Shown here: one piece after another, positions 8,626 through 16,710 of the stretch
Position numbering within the stretch: the first letter of the stretch is position 1
Layout: every line of letters starts with the position of its first letter
Source of the DNA: JBBIRM01 sp037441765
GTDB lineage: Bacteria > Desulfobacterota > BSN033 > UBA1163
Length of the DNA: 28,817 bases
Reading direction: 5' to 3'
NCBI GenBank assembly: GCA_037441765.1
Contig: JBBIRM010000021.1
Coordinates: 1-28,817, forward strand
The notes under the pieces: generated by a model
What the model was told of the DNA's origin: nothing
Databases searched by the model: none
What the model saw: the letters and a program-made list of their open reading frames with translations, nothing else
Translations under genes and position numbers: made by a program

Positions 8626-10055
8626 GGTATCACCTTCCTTTCCTCAATCTTCATCTTTATCTTAAACCTCTCTTTCTCTTGATCCACAGGGTTTCCGCCA
8701 ACCATGCTTCTGAATCTTTCCTTAGTTACTGGAGCCAGAAATTCTACTTTCTCAAAAAGGGGTGAACGATCAAGGAGTGAGATCAGGTCTGAGGCTGAAT
8801 CTGCAAACCCGCTTATCTCCAACTCCTTTCCTCTATATGTCAGATTCCAGAGCCAGGCCTTAGGGGGAAGGATTTGAGCCACCTCTCGCAAAAGTTCGTT
8901 CTTACTCAGTTCCCCCTCCTCGATCTTCCTGAACCCTGTAACCTCCTTAATCAATTCATCCCTCTGCTTTTGAAGTTTTTCAACTGCATCGATTTCGGGT
9001 CTCATCTTTTTGATCTCATCATTAATAGAAATCCAAGCCTTTCTATACTGATAATATTTCCCAACCCCCCAGGTAATGCTAAGAATAATAGCGATGGCGG
9101 TTAGAATAACAAATAGCGGTTTCCCAATATCCTTTACCTTCTTTCTAATTTCGAGGGGGATGAGGTTGAGATCGAACCTGGTCTTGATCAACCCGGAAAG
9201 AGGAAGACCGATGGAGGCATACACCTTTTGTGGATTTGATATCGCCTTATTCAAATGGATTCTGTGTAGAGGGGGGGACTGAATCTCTTTTATCGGATAT
9301 GCCTCTCTGAGTATTGAAAGAATCTGTTCATCTGCTCCTCGGCCATAAACGAAGAAATTCGATTTTGAAAGGGTCTCTCCATTTAGACCAGAACATCGAA
9401 GTAGATTGATAATTTTCGATGGCCTTTCCCCTGGAGCAAAAGGAAGGTGGAAACTCTCTACCCATTCTTTCTCTCTCAGAAGGTTTATTTCTAAGAATGG
9501 CTCAGCCACATCTATAAGGATAGTCGGTATCCCATCTTTTACCCTACCATGATAATGGAATAGATTAAGTGCAGAAACCGAGGGGATCTGAATCGATAAT
9601 GGTTTAATCCCCACTTTCTGGAGGAGGGCCAGTTGATAATCGACTTCTGCACGTTTTACAAAGGCAATAAGAAGGTATAGCCATTCCTTATCTTCCTTTA
9701 AGATTTGGTAATCAAAATAGGTTTCCCCTTTTTCAAAAGGGGTTAATCTGGGAGTCTCATAGTCGATCACCTTTCTCAAGTTCTCTTTCGTCGCCACTGG
9801 AAGTTTGATGAAGCGAAGGGCTACCTTCTCTCTTGGGATAGAGATCAATGTATATTTTCTGTCAATTCGGTGTCTGGAGATGAATGATTGGGTAGCGCTG
9901 ATCAACTGGGTCTCATGTTCCTCTTTTGGAGATTCCAGGTTAAATGGATGGATCTCAATATCCACGAGTTGGATTTTCCCCAGGGATTTTCTAAGGTAAG
10001 TCAAAATGATCTCATTCTTACGAAAATCGATTCCAAGAGCCGAATTAAAAAGCAT
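8622..10055 (-). CDS. gspL: GspL, T2SS cytoplasmic/inner-membrane platform protein
   Basis: The 477-residue product starts with an actin-like (PilM-type) cytoplasmic domain: SALGIDFRKNEIILTYLRK, then LISIPREKVALRFIKLP and IPTILIDVAEPFLEINLLRE. A single transmembrane helix lies at about 313-332, followed by a PilN-like periplasmic domain with coiled coil and ferredoxin-like fold (about 340-470). GspL recruits the GspE ATPase and binds GspM. It is the first gene after a 98-bp AT-rich gap that holds a sigma-54-type promoter, so gspL, gspM, the GspC-like gene, gspD and the downstream genes may have their own transcript. The ribosome-binding site is poor (GAGG about 14 bases before the ATG). Confidence 0.9.
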   Translation of the reverse strand: MLFNSALGIDFRKNEIILTYLRKSLGKIQLVDIEIHPFNLESPKEEHETQLISATQSFISRHRIDRKYTLISIPREKVALRFIKLPVATKENLRKVIDYETPRLTPFEKGETYFDYQILKEDKEWLYLLIAFVKRAEVDYQLALLQKVGIKPLSIQIPSVSALNLFHYHGRVKDGIPTILIDVAEPFLEINLLREKEWVESFHLPFAPGERPSKIINLLRCSGLNGETLSKSNFFVYGRGADEQILSILREAYPIKEIQSPPLHRIHLNKAISNPQKVYASIGLPLSGLIKTRFDLNLIPLEIRKKVKDIGKPLFVILTAIAIILSITWGVGKYYQYRKAWISINDEIKKMRPEIDAVEKLQKQRDELIKEVTGFRKIEEGELSKNELLREVAQILPPKAWLWNLTYRGKELEISGFADSASDLISLLDRSPLFEKVEFLAPVTKERFRSMVGGNPVDQEKERFKIKMKIEERKVIP

Positions 10056-10092
10056 AAATTAATTAAACCTCATTATTATTTATAAATATTTT

Positions 10093-10151
10093 TATTTGTT
10101 AGAAAAAATTATTAGCAAAACTTATGCCAAATAAAAAGAATATTTGTTAGA
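10093..10151. repeat. Pair of 11-bp direct repeats flanking the sigma-54 site
   Basis: The 11-mer TATTTGTTAGA (plus strand) occurs at 10093-10103 and again at 10141-10151, 48 bp apart start to start. One copy lies at the predicted transcription start and the other about 40-50 bp upstream of it. They could be a regulator-binding pair, but the gap is very AT-rich and chance is possible. Confidence 0.45.
10114..10129 (-). promoter_or_regulatory. Sigma-54 (-24/-12) promoter upstream of gspL
   Basis: Read on the minus strand the site is TGGCATAAGTTTTGCT. It compares with the TGGCACG-N4-TTGCW consensus, with the invariant GG (-24) and GC (-12) at the correct spacing and a perfect TTGCT block. The mismatches are T for C and A for G after TGGCA. 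It lies in the only large gap within the T2SS operon and points at gspL, whose start would be about 48 nt downstream of the predicted initiation point. A sigma-54 activator gene lies in the same operon. Confidence 0.62.
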
Positions 10152-10153
10152 GA

Positions 10154-11203
10154 TTAAAGTATTCGATCAACCCATTGAATAACCTTATATCCTTCCTTTT
10201 CCCTCGGATCAATCTTAACAATCACTTTCAATCCCCCTTTTGCCCCACTACCCTTGATTTTGCCTCTCGACTCAATAGTATAGTATGGGGTAGTTGATTG
10301 AAAAAGAATCAGCCTCCCTGCTTCCCCGATAAAAGGAGCTATTTCAGGTACCCTTTGAACCAAATCCTGTTGATTAAGAAATATACTTTCTTCCCTTGCT
10401 TTTACAACTTGTTTGGACACTTCGGCTGGAAGACCAAGTACAACTCTCAAAACAGGGATAAGTGCACTATTTATATCCACCTGTTCTCCAGGAGAGTAGA
10501 TAGAGAAAAGATCCTTTAAACCAATCAGGTCGCCTTCCCTTACCTCGCCTGATGAAACTTTCCTCTTTCCATAAAACCGCTCAGGTGTCACTCCTCGGAT
10601 AAGGAGGAGCTCCTCGATTGAGTCGAGTGGAGCGTTCTTACACCGGTATGGTTCTTTAAGTGATTGATAATACTCATTCTCTGCGCCATTTAGCCGATAG
10701 AGATCATCGGCGTCACGCCAATCAAGGATTGAATCAGTGATGATATCCCGCTCTTCTCCCTCAATTCCCATTTGAGTGATTATTTTCCGAAGGGTGGCAT
10801 CTGAAACCATATTGATATTTACTTTGCCTGCCTCGCTCATTACCCTGACCTCGCACTCTCCACGTTCGTAAGAGATAGTATAAGAACGACCATCGGTTAT
10901 CCATTCTTTCTTCTCCTTTGGTATATCTTCAATCTTTAACCCCTTTCTCAACTGCTGTATTCTTGTGTCGTGCTTATAGATCAACTCTGCTATAGCCCTC
11001 TGGACCCCACCCCTCATATATGCAGAGATAAGAAGATCATCTTGGTAATGGCGAGTTATATTAATCTCGGTCCTCATAGCAAAAGAGAACTCGAGCACGA
11101 TGACCGAGAGGATGGCAATCATCCATAATACCATGATGAGGATAACCCCTCTTGAATTTCGGATATTTAATTGGGCCTTGTTTATCTCCAGCAGATCGCC
11201 CAT
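10154..11203 (-). CDS. gspK: GspK, minor pseudopilin at the pseudopilus tip
   Basis: The 349-residue product starts with a prepilin-like segment (RGVILIMVLWMIAILSVIVLEFSF) in which the usual Glu5 is replaced, as is typical of GspK. The large globular domain shows SILDWRDADDLYRLNGAENEYY and NAPLDSIEELLLIRGVTPERFYG, the T2SK helix-hairpin-helix-like region, then DINSALIPVLRVVLGLP. GspK caps the pseudopilus with GspI and GspJ. It starts 39 bp after gspJ and ends before the AT-rich gap with the sigma-54 site. Confidence 0.93.
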   Translation of the reverse strand: MGDLLEINKAQLNIRNSRGVILIMVLWMIAILSVIVLEFSFAMRTEINITRHYQDDLLISAYMRGGVQRAIAELIYKHDTRIQQLRKGLKIEDIPKEKKEWITDGRSYTISYERGECEVRVMSEAGKVNINMVSDATLRKIITQMGIEGEERDIITDSILDWRDADDLYRLNGAENEYYQSLKEPYRCKNAPLDSIEELLLIRGVTPERFYGKRKVSSGEVREGDLIGLKDLFSIYSPGEQVDINSALIPVLRVVLGLPAEVSKQVVKAREESIFLNQQDLVQRVPEIAPFIGEAGRLILFQSTTPYYTIESRGKIKGSGAKGGLKVIVKIDPREKEGYKVIQWVDRIL

Positions 11204-11242
11204 ACCCCGTTACTCTTTTCATTTCTTGGGTGCGTATTAATT

Positions 11243-11980
11243 TTAGTTGACTCCTCTCAACAATCTCTCTCGAATTGCCCTTCTTCCAAGTCCGGGAAGA
11301 GCAGTCCTAACCTCTTCAAAGCGATTCGCAGAAATGAAGGCAAGGAGGTTCATTGAAACCTCCTCTTTATCAGTCTTACCGTTTTTGTTTCTCACTGTTA
11401 TCCTTATGGCCCTAGGTAGTTGCTTCTCCTCCCTTGCATCCCAATTATTAACCCATTCTTCGGGCCTGGTTCCTTCCTCATCCGCCTCTCTGAAATATTC
11501 AAAACGAACATCAGAAATTCCTTCCATGAGAGAAATCCCTTTTTCTTCACTGAACCTCTCTTCGAAAAAATCGGTATTGACCACCTTCTGCTCATAAACA
11601 AGGAGGCTGCCTCCTTTCTGGCTTTGCTTGAATTCATAGAAAACAAAGATAAACCCTTCAGGTCGTTGGGCCCTTAGCGAAAGGGCTGATACAAACTTCA
11701 TTGAGCCTTCTTTTCCTTCAAAGGCAAGATAATCGCCTTCAGCCTTCTGGGTCTTTATCTTATAAGGGACCATTGACCTTAACTGCCTGGAAATCATCTG
11801 AAGTGAGGCCCTTTCTATTTGAAAATCCTCTCTCATCCTCTCCCCTCTCTCCCATGCGGAGAGTCCGAGCCTGAAAGCTCCCATTATGATGAGTATAATG
11901 AAACCAAGCACCGTCATAGTGATGACAACCTCAATCAAGGTAAATCCCAAATGATTAAATTTTTTAGCTCTTTCCTTCAT
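11243..11980 (-). CDS. gspJ: GspJ, minor pseudopilin
   Basis: The start is set at the ATG at 11980 because GAAGGGAAAGG stands directly upstream and the reading frame before it only overlaps gspI. The product is about 245 residues. Its prepilin signal is G|FTLIEVVITMTVLGFIILIIMGAF, with processing after the Gly and Glu at +5. The body has GLSAWERGERMREDFQIERASLQMISRQLRSMVPY, typical of GspJ, and SDVRFEYFREADEE later. It overlaps the end of gspI by 17 bp. It would form the tip complex with GspI and GspK. Confidence 0.9.
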   Translation of the reverse strand: MKERAKKFNHLGFTLIEVVITMTVLGFIILIIMGAFRLGLSAWERGERMREDFQIERASLQMISRQLRSMVPYKIKTQKAEGDYLAFEGKEGSMKFVSALSLRAQRPEGFIFVFYEFKQSQKGGSLLVYEQKVVNTDFFEERFSEEKGISLMEGISDVRFEYFREADEEGTRPEEWVNNWDAREEKQLPRAIRITVRNKNGKTDKEEVSMNLLAFISANRFEEVRTALPGLGRRAIRERLLRGVN

Positions 11981-12371
11981 CCTTTCCCTTCTTGATCGAT
12001 CTATAGGATTCAATACTGGTCATTTTCTGCTTTGTTCCTGAGTTCCACATCACATCGATCCTTATGTGATAGAGTTCTGCAGGGAGCTTAAAGTCAACCT
12101 CCTTCTCCAAAGGAAGGAGATCCATTTTCCGGACACCTACCCTCCAGTGGAAATTCTTATCGAATTCTCCTTCAACTTCTCCTTCATCAAGGCTCTTTTG
12201 TATAAAAACCTCTTCCATTTTTGTGGATGCATAATTGAGGGCCTGAGTATACTCCTTAGAAATTCTCCCGAGGCGAAGCCCTCCAGAAAATAATTCAATA
12301 ATTACCATTAGCCCTATTGCAAGAATTGAAAGGGCAATAATAACCTCGATAAGCGTAAAACCTTTCTTCAC
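11964..12371 (-). CDS. gspI: GspI, minor pseudopilin
   Basis: The 135-residue product begins with a GTG codon at 12371, with GGAAGG 8 bases upstream. Its prepilin signal is very short (MKKG|FTLIEVIIALSILAIGLMVIIEL). The segment QALNYASTKMEEVFIQKSLDEGEVEGEF matches the GspI pattern of a helix followed by a G-rich turn. It ends in a TAA stop, showing that TAA is an ordinary stop here. Position between gspH and gspJ supports the call. Confidence 0.9.
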   Translation of the reverse strand: MKKGFTLIEVIIALSILAIGLMVIIELFSGGLRLGRISKEYTQALNYASTKMEEVFIQKSLDEGEVEGEFDKNFHWRVGVRKMDLLPLEKEVDFKLPAELYHIRIDVMWNSGTKQKMTSIESYRSIKKGKDEGKS

Positions 12372-12403
12372 CTATAGACCTTCCTAAGGATTTTGATTGA
12401 GTC

Positions 12404-12910
12404 TCATATATTCTCGATTTTGACGTTTCCTGTTAAAAAGTCGACCTTGATTCTATATCCCTCATTGTCCTGAGTATCGATAATGATCTTCCCACCATTT
12501 GACCCTCCATTTGGATAGAACTCGATCGCAGGAAGATCAGAGGGGTACTGTAGCAATCCTGCCTCGATCTCTTTTATCTGAATTCCTGATGGAAGTTTAT
12601 AGGTTTTTATCTCTCTCCCATCTTTTTTTTCACCTGCCCCCTCCTCCCCTTCCTCACCTACAGATTGAATCCTCACTTCAATTCTTTTGGGGTCAAAGAC
12701 TACCTGGTAAACTTTCCCCCTGTTGACCGCCTCACCCCTGTAATTACGGAGGATTGCCGCTATTCTCTGGGAACAGGCTTTCAACTCAACCGACTTTGAA
12801 AACTTTGAAAGTGAGGGAGCAACTAAAGCAATGGAGAGACTAATCAGTATCAATACTACAGTCAGCTCGATTAAGGAAAACCCTCTATTTCCAGCTGACC
12901 ACATCCGCAT
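12404..12910 (-). CDS. gspH: GspH, minor pseudopilin
   Basis: The open frame extends to 13084, but that part only overlaps gspG. The ATG at 12910 has GGTGGAG about 9 bases upstream and gives 168 residues beginning MRMWSAGNRG|FSLIELTVVLILISLSIALVAP, a normal class III prepilin signal with Glu at +5. The body shows LRNYRGEAVNRGKVYQVVFDPKR and IEFYPNGGSNGGKIII, the GspH beta-rich pattern. It overlaps the end of gspG by 26 bp. Confidence 0.88.
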   Translation of the reverse strand: MRMWSAGNRGFSLIELTVVLILISLSIALVAPSLSKFSKSVELKACSQRIAAILRNYRGEAVNRGKVYQVVFDPKRIEVRIQSVGEEGEEGAGEKKDGREIKTYKLPSGIQIKEIEAGLLQYPSDLPAIEFYPNGGSNGGKIIIDTQDNEGYRIKVDFLTGNVKIENI

Positions 12911-13310
12911 TCTCTCCATCTCCACCTTCAACCCCATCCGCTCCATAGGAGATAAGGTCGTAATCACCATGCTCCCCAGGAGATCGATAGACATAGGGCC
13001 TCTTCCAAGGATCGAGGGGGATCTCTTTGGGTAGATATGGTCCATGCCAGTTCTCCACCCCTGATGGCTTCTCCCTAAGGGCATTCAATCCCTCTTCAGT
13101 CGTTGGATAACGGCCAATGTCAAGACGGAAGGCGTCCAGAGCAGTTCCGAAGAGTTCTATTTGTGCCTTTGCTGAGCTCTGCTTTGCACCACTGATCTTT
13201 CCCCAGAGACGGGGGCCCACAAGTGCAGCCAAAAGCCCAATGATGGTGATGACAACTAATATTTCAAAAAATGTAAATCCTCTCTCTTCTTTTCTAACCC
13301 TTTCCATCAT
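12885..13310 (-). CDS. gspG: GspG, major pseudopilin
   Basis: The 141-residue product has the prepilin signal MMERVRKEERG|FTFFEILVVITIIGLLAALVGP. Positions 3-4 of the mature protein are FF rather than the usual LI, but Glu5 is kept. The C-terminal part has the GspG signature: YPTTEEGLNALREKP, GPYLPKEIPLDPWKRPYVYRSPG and the calcium-binding loop DYDLISYGADGVEGGDGENADVVSW. It builds the pseudopilus that pushes substrates through the secretin. AGAGGTAAG precedes the start. No prepilin peptidase gene (gspO) is in the window. Confidence 0.95.
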   Translation of the reverse strand: MMERVRKEERGFTFFEILVVITIIGLLAALVGPRLWGKISGAKQSSAKAQIELFGTALDAFRLDIGRYPTTEEGLNALREKPSGVENWHGPYLPKEIPLDPWKRPYVYRSPGEHGDYDLISYGADGVEGGDGENADVVSWK

Positions 13311-13357
13311 CTTACCTCTTAATAAAACCCCTTTGATAAAATAGACATTTTTCCTCT

Positions 13358-14572
13358 CTAAAAAGGAATTTCCGTGATGCTTGAGATAGCGAGCAGTATC
13401 GAGAGGACAATAAACCCTACTATCCCACCCATAACAAGAAGGATAATGGGCTCTACCAAAGAGACTATCCGCTTCACCATGGTGCGGAGATTATCCTCAT
13501 AGGACTCCGCTACTTTTATTAACATTTCATCCAGATTGCCAGTCTCCTCCCCTACCCCGATCATATGGATTGCCAGTGGTGGAAAGATTCCTGTTTCCTC
13601 AAGAGATCTGAACATTCCTTTCCCTTCCCTCAACCGGTCATGGACATATCCGATCGATCGAGAGATGGCCTGGTTCTGAGAAATCTCTCGTACGAGATTG
13701 AGGGCGGAGAGAATGGGAACTCCACTTTGCAGAAGCGTCCCGAGAGTCCTGGCAAACCGCGACAGTTAAACCTTTTTGATCAGGTCTCCGATAATCATCC
13801 ATCTCAATTTAAAAAGGTCCCACCGCCACTTCCGCTCTTCATCTCGGGTATACCATTTGATTCCAAAATAAACAATGGCAATCAATCCTATTCCAATCCA
13901 CCAATACCCTTTCAAAATGTAACTGAAAGAAAGAATGATCTGGGTAGGAAGGGGAATGGCTTGTCCCATATCAGAAAAGATCTTTGCAAATCTTGGAATG
14001 ACAAAGGTTACTAACACAGCAATGGATATCCCGCTAACAACAGCAAGGATAATGGGGTAGATCAAGACTGAGACTATCTGATCTCTAATCTCCTTTATGC
14101 TTTGAATATATTGAACTAAACGGAGAAGGATCGTTCCGAGGAATCCTCCTGACTCACCTGCCTTTACTATGTTAACATATAGTTTTGAAAATATCTTGGG
14201 ATGATTTGAAAGGGCTTCCGCCAGAGAGCTTCCTCCTTCAACACTCCTCAGGATATCTTTAATCGTTTCCCTCATCTTTTGGTTCTCTGTTAGTTCTCCT
14301 AAGATCTGAAGACTTCTGTCGATTGGCAGTCCTGCTGAGACGAGTGTGGAAAGCTCCTGTGTGAAGACAAGAAGGCTCTTAGTCTCTACCCGCTTAGGGA
14401 GAATAGAGGAGAGACGGAGGAAAGCCTTTTTTGGCTGGACTGTGCTCAGTCGTATTGGTATATAGCCAAGGCGTTGAATATTCCGAATGGCACTCTCCTC
14501 GTCCTTTCCTTCGATTGAACCTTCAACGGTCTGCCCACTTAGAGTTGTGGCCTTGTAGAGATACTCAGGCAA
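13358..14572 (-). pseudogene. gspF: T2SS inner-membrane protein GspF interrupted by an in-frame TAA
   Basis: GspF is the polytopic platform protein that works with GspE. Read straight through, the gene has 404 codons, the normal GspF length, but codon 269 (13766-13768) is TAA. The frame is unchanged: residues before it end in IIGDLIKKV and after it continue LSRFARTLGTLLQSGVPILSALNLVREI, the usual second T2SSF domain. A single change from a sense codon such as GAA would explain it. The first product would carry the first T2SSF domain and one membrane segment (about residues 164-190). An ATG/GTG restart could yield only a C-terminal fragment. The start is TTG at 14572, supported by GAGGAGG upstream in the end of gspE. 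The break is clear in the sequence; whether it is real or an assembly error is open. Confidence 0.92.
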
Positions 14573-14573
14573 C

Positions 14574-16283
14574 CTAAACTACCTCCTCTTCCTGTGTTAC
14601 CCTCAACACCTCTGATATGGTGGTGATCCCCTCCTTCGCCTTCAGCCACCCATCCTCCCTAAGGGTTCTCATCCCTTGTTTCCGGGCTGCCTCCCTGATG
14701 CTCGAATCCTTCTTTTCTAGGATGAGCCTCTGGATCTCATCAGTGACTTTTAGATATTCGAAAATCCCAGTACGGCCCCAATATCCAGTATATGCACAAT
14801 TTTCGCACCCTTTCACTTCAGAAATTTTCCACTGCGATAGCTCCTCTGGTCTCAGTTTCATCTCCTTCAACATTGCCTGGTCAGGGGTGAATGGAACCTT
14901 GCAGTTTGGGCAGGCTACCCGAACTAGGCGCTGGGCCAGAATGCCGATGATAGTTGATGAAAGAAGGTAATCTTCCATTCCCATGTCAATCAAACGTGTC
15001 ACAGCGCTCGCTGCATCGTTCGTATGAAGGGTGCTGAGAACGAGATGGCCTGTCAGGGCAGAATGAATGGCAATCTCAGCTGTTTCTGCATCCCGGATTT
15101 CACCAATCAATATCACATCAGGGTCTTGGCGAACGATCGACCTTAGAGCATTTGCAAAAGTGAGCCCGATCATCGGTTTGACCTGGATTTGGTTAATGCC
15201 TTTCAACTGATATTCAACAGGGTCCTCAACGGTAATGATCTTTTTCTCTGGAGAATTGATCTTCTCGAGGGCACAGTAAAGTGTGGTTGTCTTTCCACTT
15301 CCGGTTGGACCTGTAACCAGGATTATACCATGGGGCCTTTTAATAAGTTCTTTGAAACTCTCCAAGATATCCGAAGGAAACCCAAGTCGATCAATATCAA
15401 GAACTATACTGCTCTTGTCAAGGATTCTAAGAACAACGCTCTCCCCGTGAATGGTCGGAACGGTGGAGACACGGAAATCGATCTCCTTTCCCTTCACGCG
15501 AAGCATAATCCGTCCATCTTGTGGAAGACGTCTCTCTGCAATATTAAGTTTGGCCATGATCTTGAGGCGCGAAACTACTGCTGCTTGTAGTCGCTTGGGA
15601 AGAGATTCAACGTCATGCAGAACACCATCAATCCTATAACGGACTCGGAAAAGTTCCTCGAACGGTTCGAAATGGATATCGCTCGCCCTCATCTGGATGG
15701 CTCTGGTGATGATCAGATTTACCAGCCGGATAATTGGGCCCTCAGAGGCCATGTCGCGAAGGTGATCAACGTTTTCTTCATCCTCTCCGGAGGAAAGGCT
15801 CGCACTTTCAATATCCTCAATGATCTTCTCCATTGAGGTCTCACCTGTCCCGTAGAGCTGCTCGATAGCACCAAGAATTGTTTCCTCCTTCCCGTAAAGC
15901 ACACGAATCTCATGACCGGTAGCGATTCTAATAGCATTGATGGTGTAAAAATCCATTGGATCGCTCATGATAACCGTCAACTGGTTGTCTTCGACCCGTG
16001 ATGGAATAAATTTTGATTCTTTCATGAAATGAATGGAGAGGCTGTTAATGAAGATGGGCTCCTGAGGTAGATCCTCCGGGGTTGCCATTGGGACCCCATA
16101 GAACTGCTCGATATAATATCTTAACTTCTCCTCAGTTAAAAGTCCTGATGGAACGAGCAAATCTTCTAAGGATATTTTTACAGAATCCCCCTCGGGTGGG
16201 ATTACCTTCTCAATTTCCTCACGAGATATCCCTCCAACTTCAATCAAAAAAGAGATGAAAGGATTTTCTATAATTTTAATCAT
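14574..16283 (-). CDS. gspE: GspE, T2SS assembly ATPase
   Basis: The 569-residue product has an N-terminal MshEN/GspE-N domain (about 30-145) and a PilB/GspE ATPase domain. The ATPase has Walker A GPTGSGKT (325-332), Asp box TVEDPVEYQ (351-359), Walker B DPDVILIGEIRD (387-398) and His box TGHLVLSTLHTN (411-422). A zinc-binding insert has C458-x2-C461 and C493-x2-C496, as in GspE/PilB and absent from retraction ATPases. It hydrolyses ATP in the cytoplasm to drive pseudopilus assembly. It is the first gene of the secretion operon. All motifs look intact, in contrast to gspF and gspD. Confidence 0.96.
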   Translation of the reverse strand: MIKIIENPFISFLIEVGGISREEIEKVIPPEGDSVKISLEDLLVPSGLLTEEKLRYYIEQFYGVPMATPEDLPQEPIFINSLSIHFMKESKFIPSRVEDNQLTVIMSDPMDFYTINAIRIATGHEIRVLYGKEETILGAIEQLYGTGETSMEKIIEDIESASLSSGEDEENVDHLRDMASEGPIIRLVNLIITRAIQMRASDIHFEPFEELFRVRYRIDGVLHDVESLPKRLQAAVVSRLKIMAKLNIAERRLPQDGRIMLRVKGKEIDFRVSTVPTIHGESVVLRILDKSSIVLDIDRLGFPSDILESFKELIKRPHGIILVTGPTGSGKTTTLYCALEKINSPEKKIITVEDPVEYQLKGINQIQVKPMIGLTFANALRSIVRQDPDVILIGEIRDAETAEIAIHSALTGHLVLSTLHTNDAASAVTRLIDMGMEDYLLSSTIIGILAQRLVRVACPNCKVPFTPDQAMLKEMKLRPEELSQWKISEVKGCENCAYTGYWGRTGIFEYLKVTDEIQRLILEKKDSSIREAARKQGMRTLREDGWLKAKEGITTISEVLRVTQEEEVV

Positions 16284-16298
16284 TTAGAGACCACATCC

Positions 16299-16327
16299 CT
16301 ATTAATATAATATAGGATTATTGTCAA
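16299..16327 (-). promoter_or_regulatory. Candidate sigma-70 promoter for the gspE operon
   Basis: On the minus strand, TTGACA (16327-16322) is followed after 17 bp by TAATAG (16304-16299). The -35 box is perfect and the -10 box is fair. It lies 16 bp before the gspE start codon, so the leader would be very short. Confidence 0.4.
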
Positions 16328-16617
16328 AAATTCCCCCCTCCCCCTTTGTTGAGAAATTACAATTTTTGTTTTCATATTACCATAAACAATTAAACTATGC
16401 AATCGATATATGATTCTTCAAAATGGAGAGATTTCTCAAGTGGATGGAAAAATCTACCACTCTTTGGAATAAAAAGGTTAATTTTTTACCAGTTTTCCAT
16501 TCCGAGGAAAGATTAATTTAATAAGTCTTTCTTCGATAAGTAATGGAAAAAAAGAAATGTAAACAATTTTTTAATATAACATAACTATTTATTTTTATTA
16601 AATTTTTAAGAAAATTA

Positions 16618-16646
16618 TTGACATCTATAAGTTAGAATGTTATTTT
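16618..16646 (+). promoter_or_regulatory. Candidate sigma-70 promoter for the exported-protein gene
   Basis: TTGACA at 16618-16623 and TATTTT at 16641-16646 are separated by 17 bp, an optimal spacing. The predicted start lies about 55-60 bp before the ATG at 16711. Confidence 0.55.
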
Positions 16647-16695
16647 GGAAAAAATTTTTAAAATCTCGGTATAAAAAATGCATAATAAAAATATC

Positions 16696-16702
16696 AGGAG
16701 GG
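16696..16702 (+). promoter_or_regulatory. Ribosome-binding site fixing the start at 16711
   Basis: AGGAGGG stands 8 bases before the ATG at 16711. The in-frame ATG at 16678 has no such site and would put a charged stretch before the signal peptide. Confidence 0.85.
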
Positions 16703-16710
16703 AAACTATT

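Larger units (their letters stand above)
16284..16710. other. AT-rich divergent intergenic region
   Basis: The 427 bp between the starts of gspE and the rightward exported-protein gene contain no convincing gene. They hold a sigma-70-type promoter on each strand and an exact 9-bp inverted repeat, TTGAGAAAT at 16349-16357 with ATTTCTCAA at 16431-16439. That pair could be an operator or chance in AT-rich DNA. Confidence 0.6.

Noticed and set aside
12911..13084. N-terminal extension of GspH
   Set aside because: These codons overlap gspG in another frame, are not protein-like, and would bury the prepilin signal that must be near the N-terminus.
13766..13768. Stop-codon recoding or a split GspF working as two proteins
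   Set aside because: TAA is a normal terminator elsewhere in the window and is not a selenocysteine or pyrrolysine codon. The fragment after it has no well-placed start with a ribosome-binding site, so a broken gene is simpler.
16678..16710. ATG at 16678 as start of the exported protein
   Set aside because: It lacks a ribosome-binding site, and the AGGAGGG before 16711 would lie inside the coding region. The signal peptide begins at 16711.
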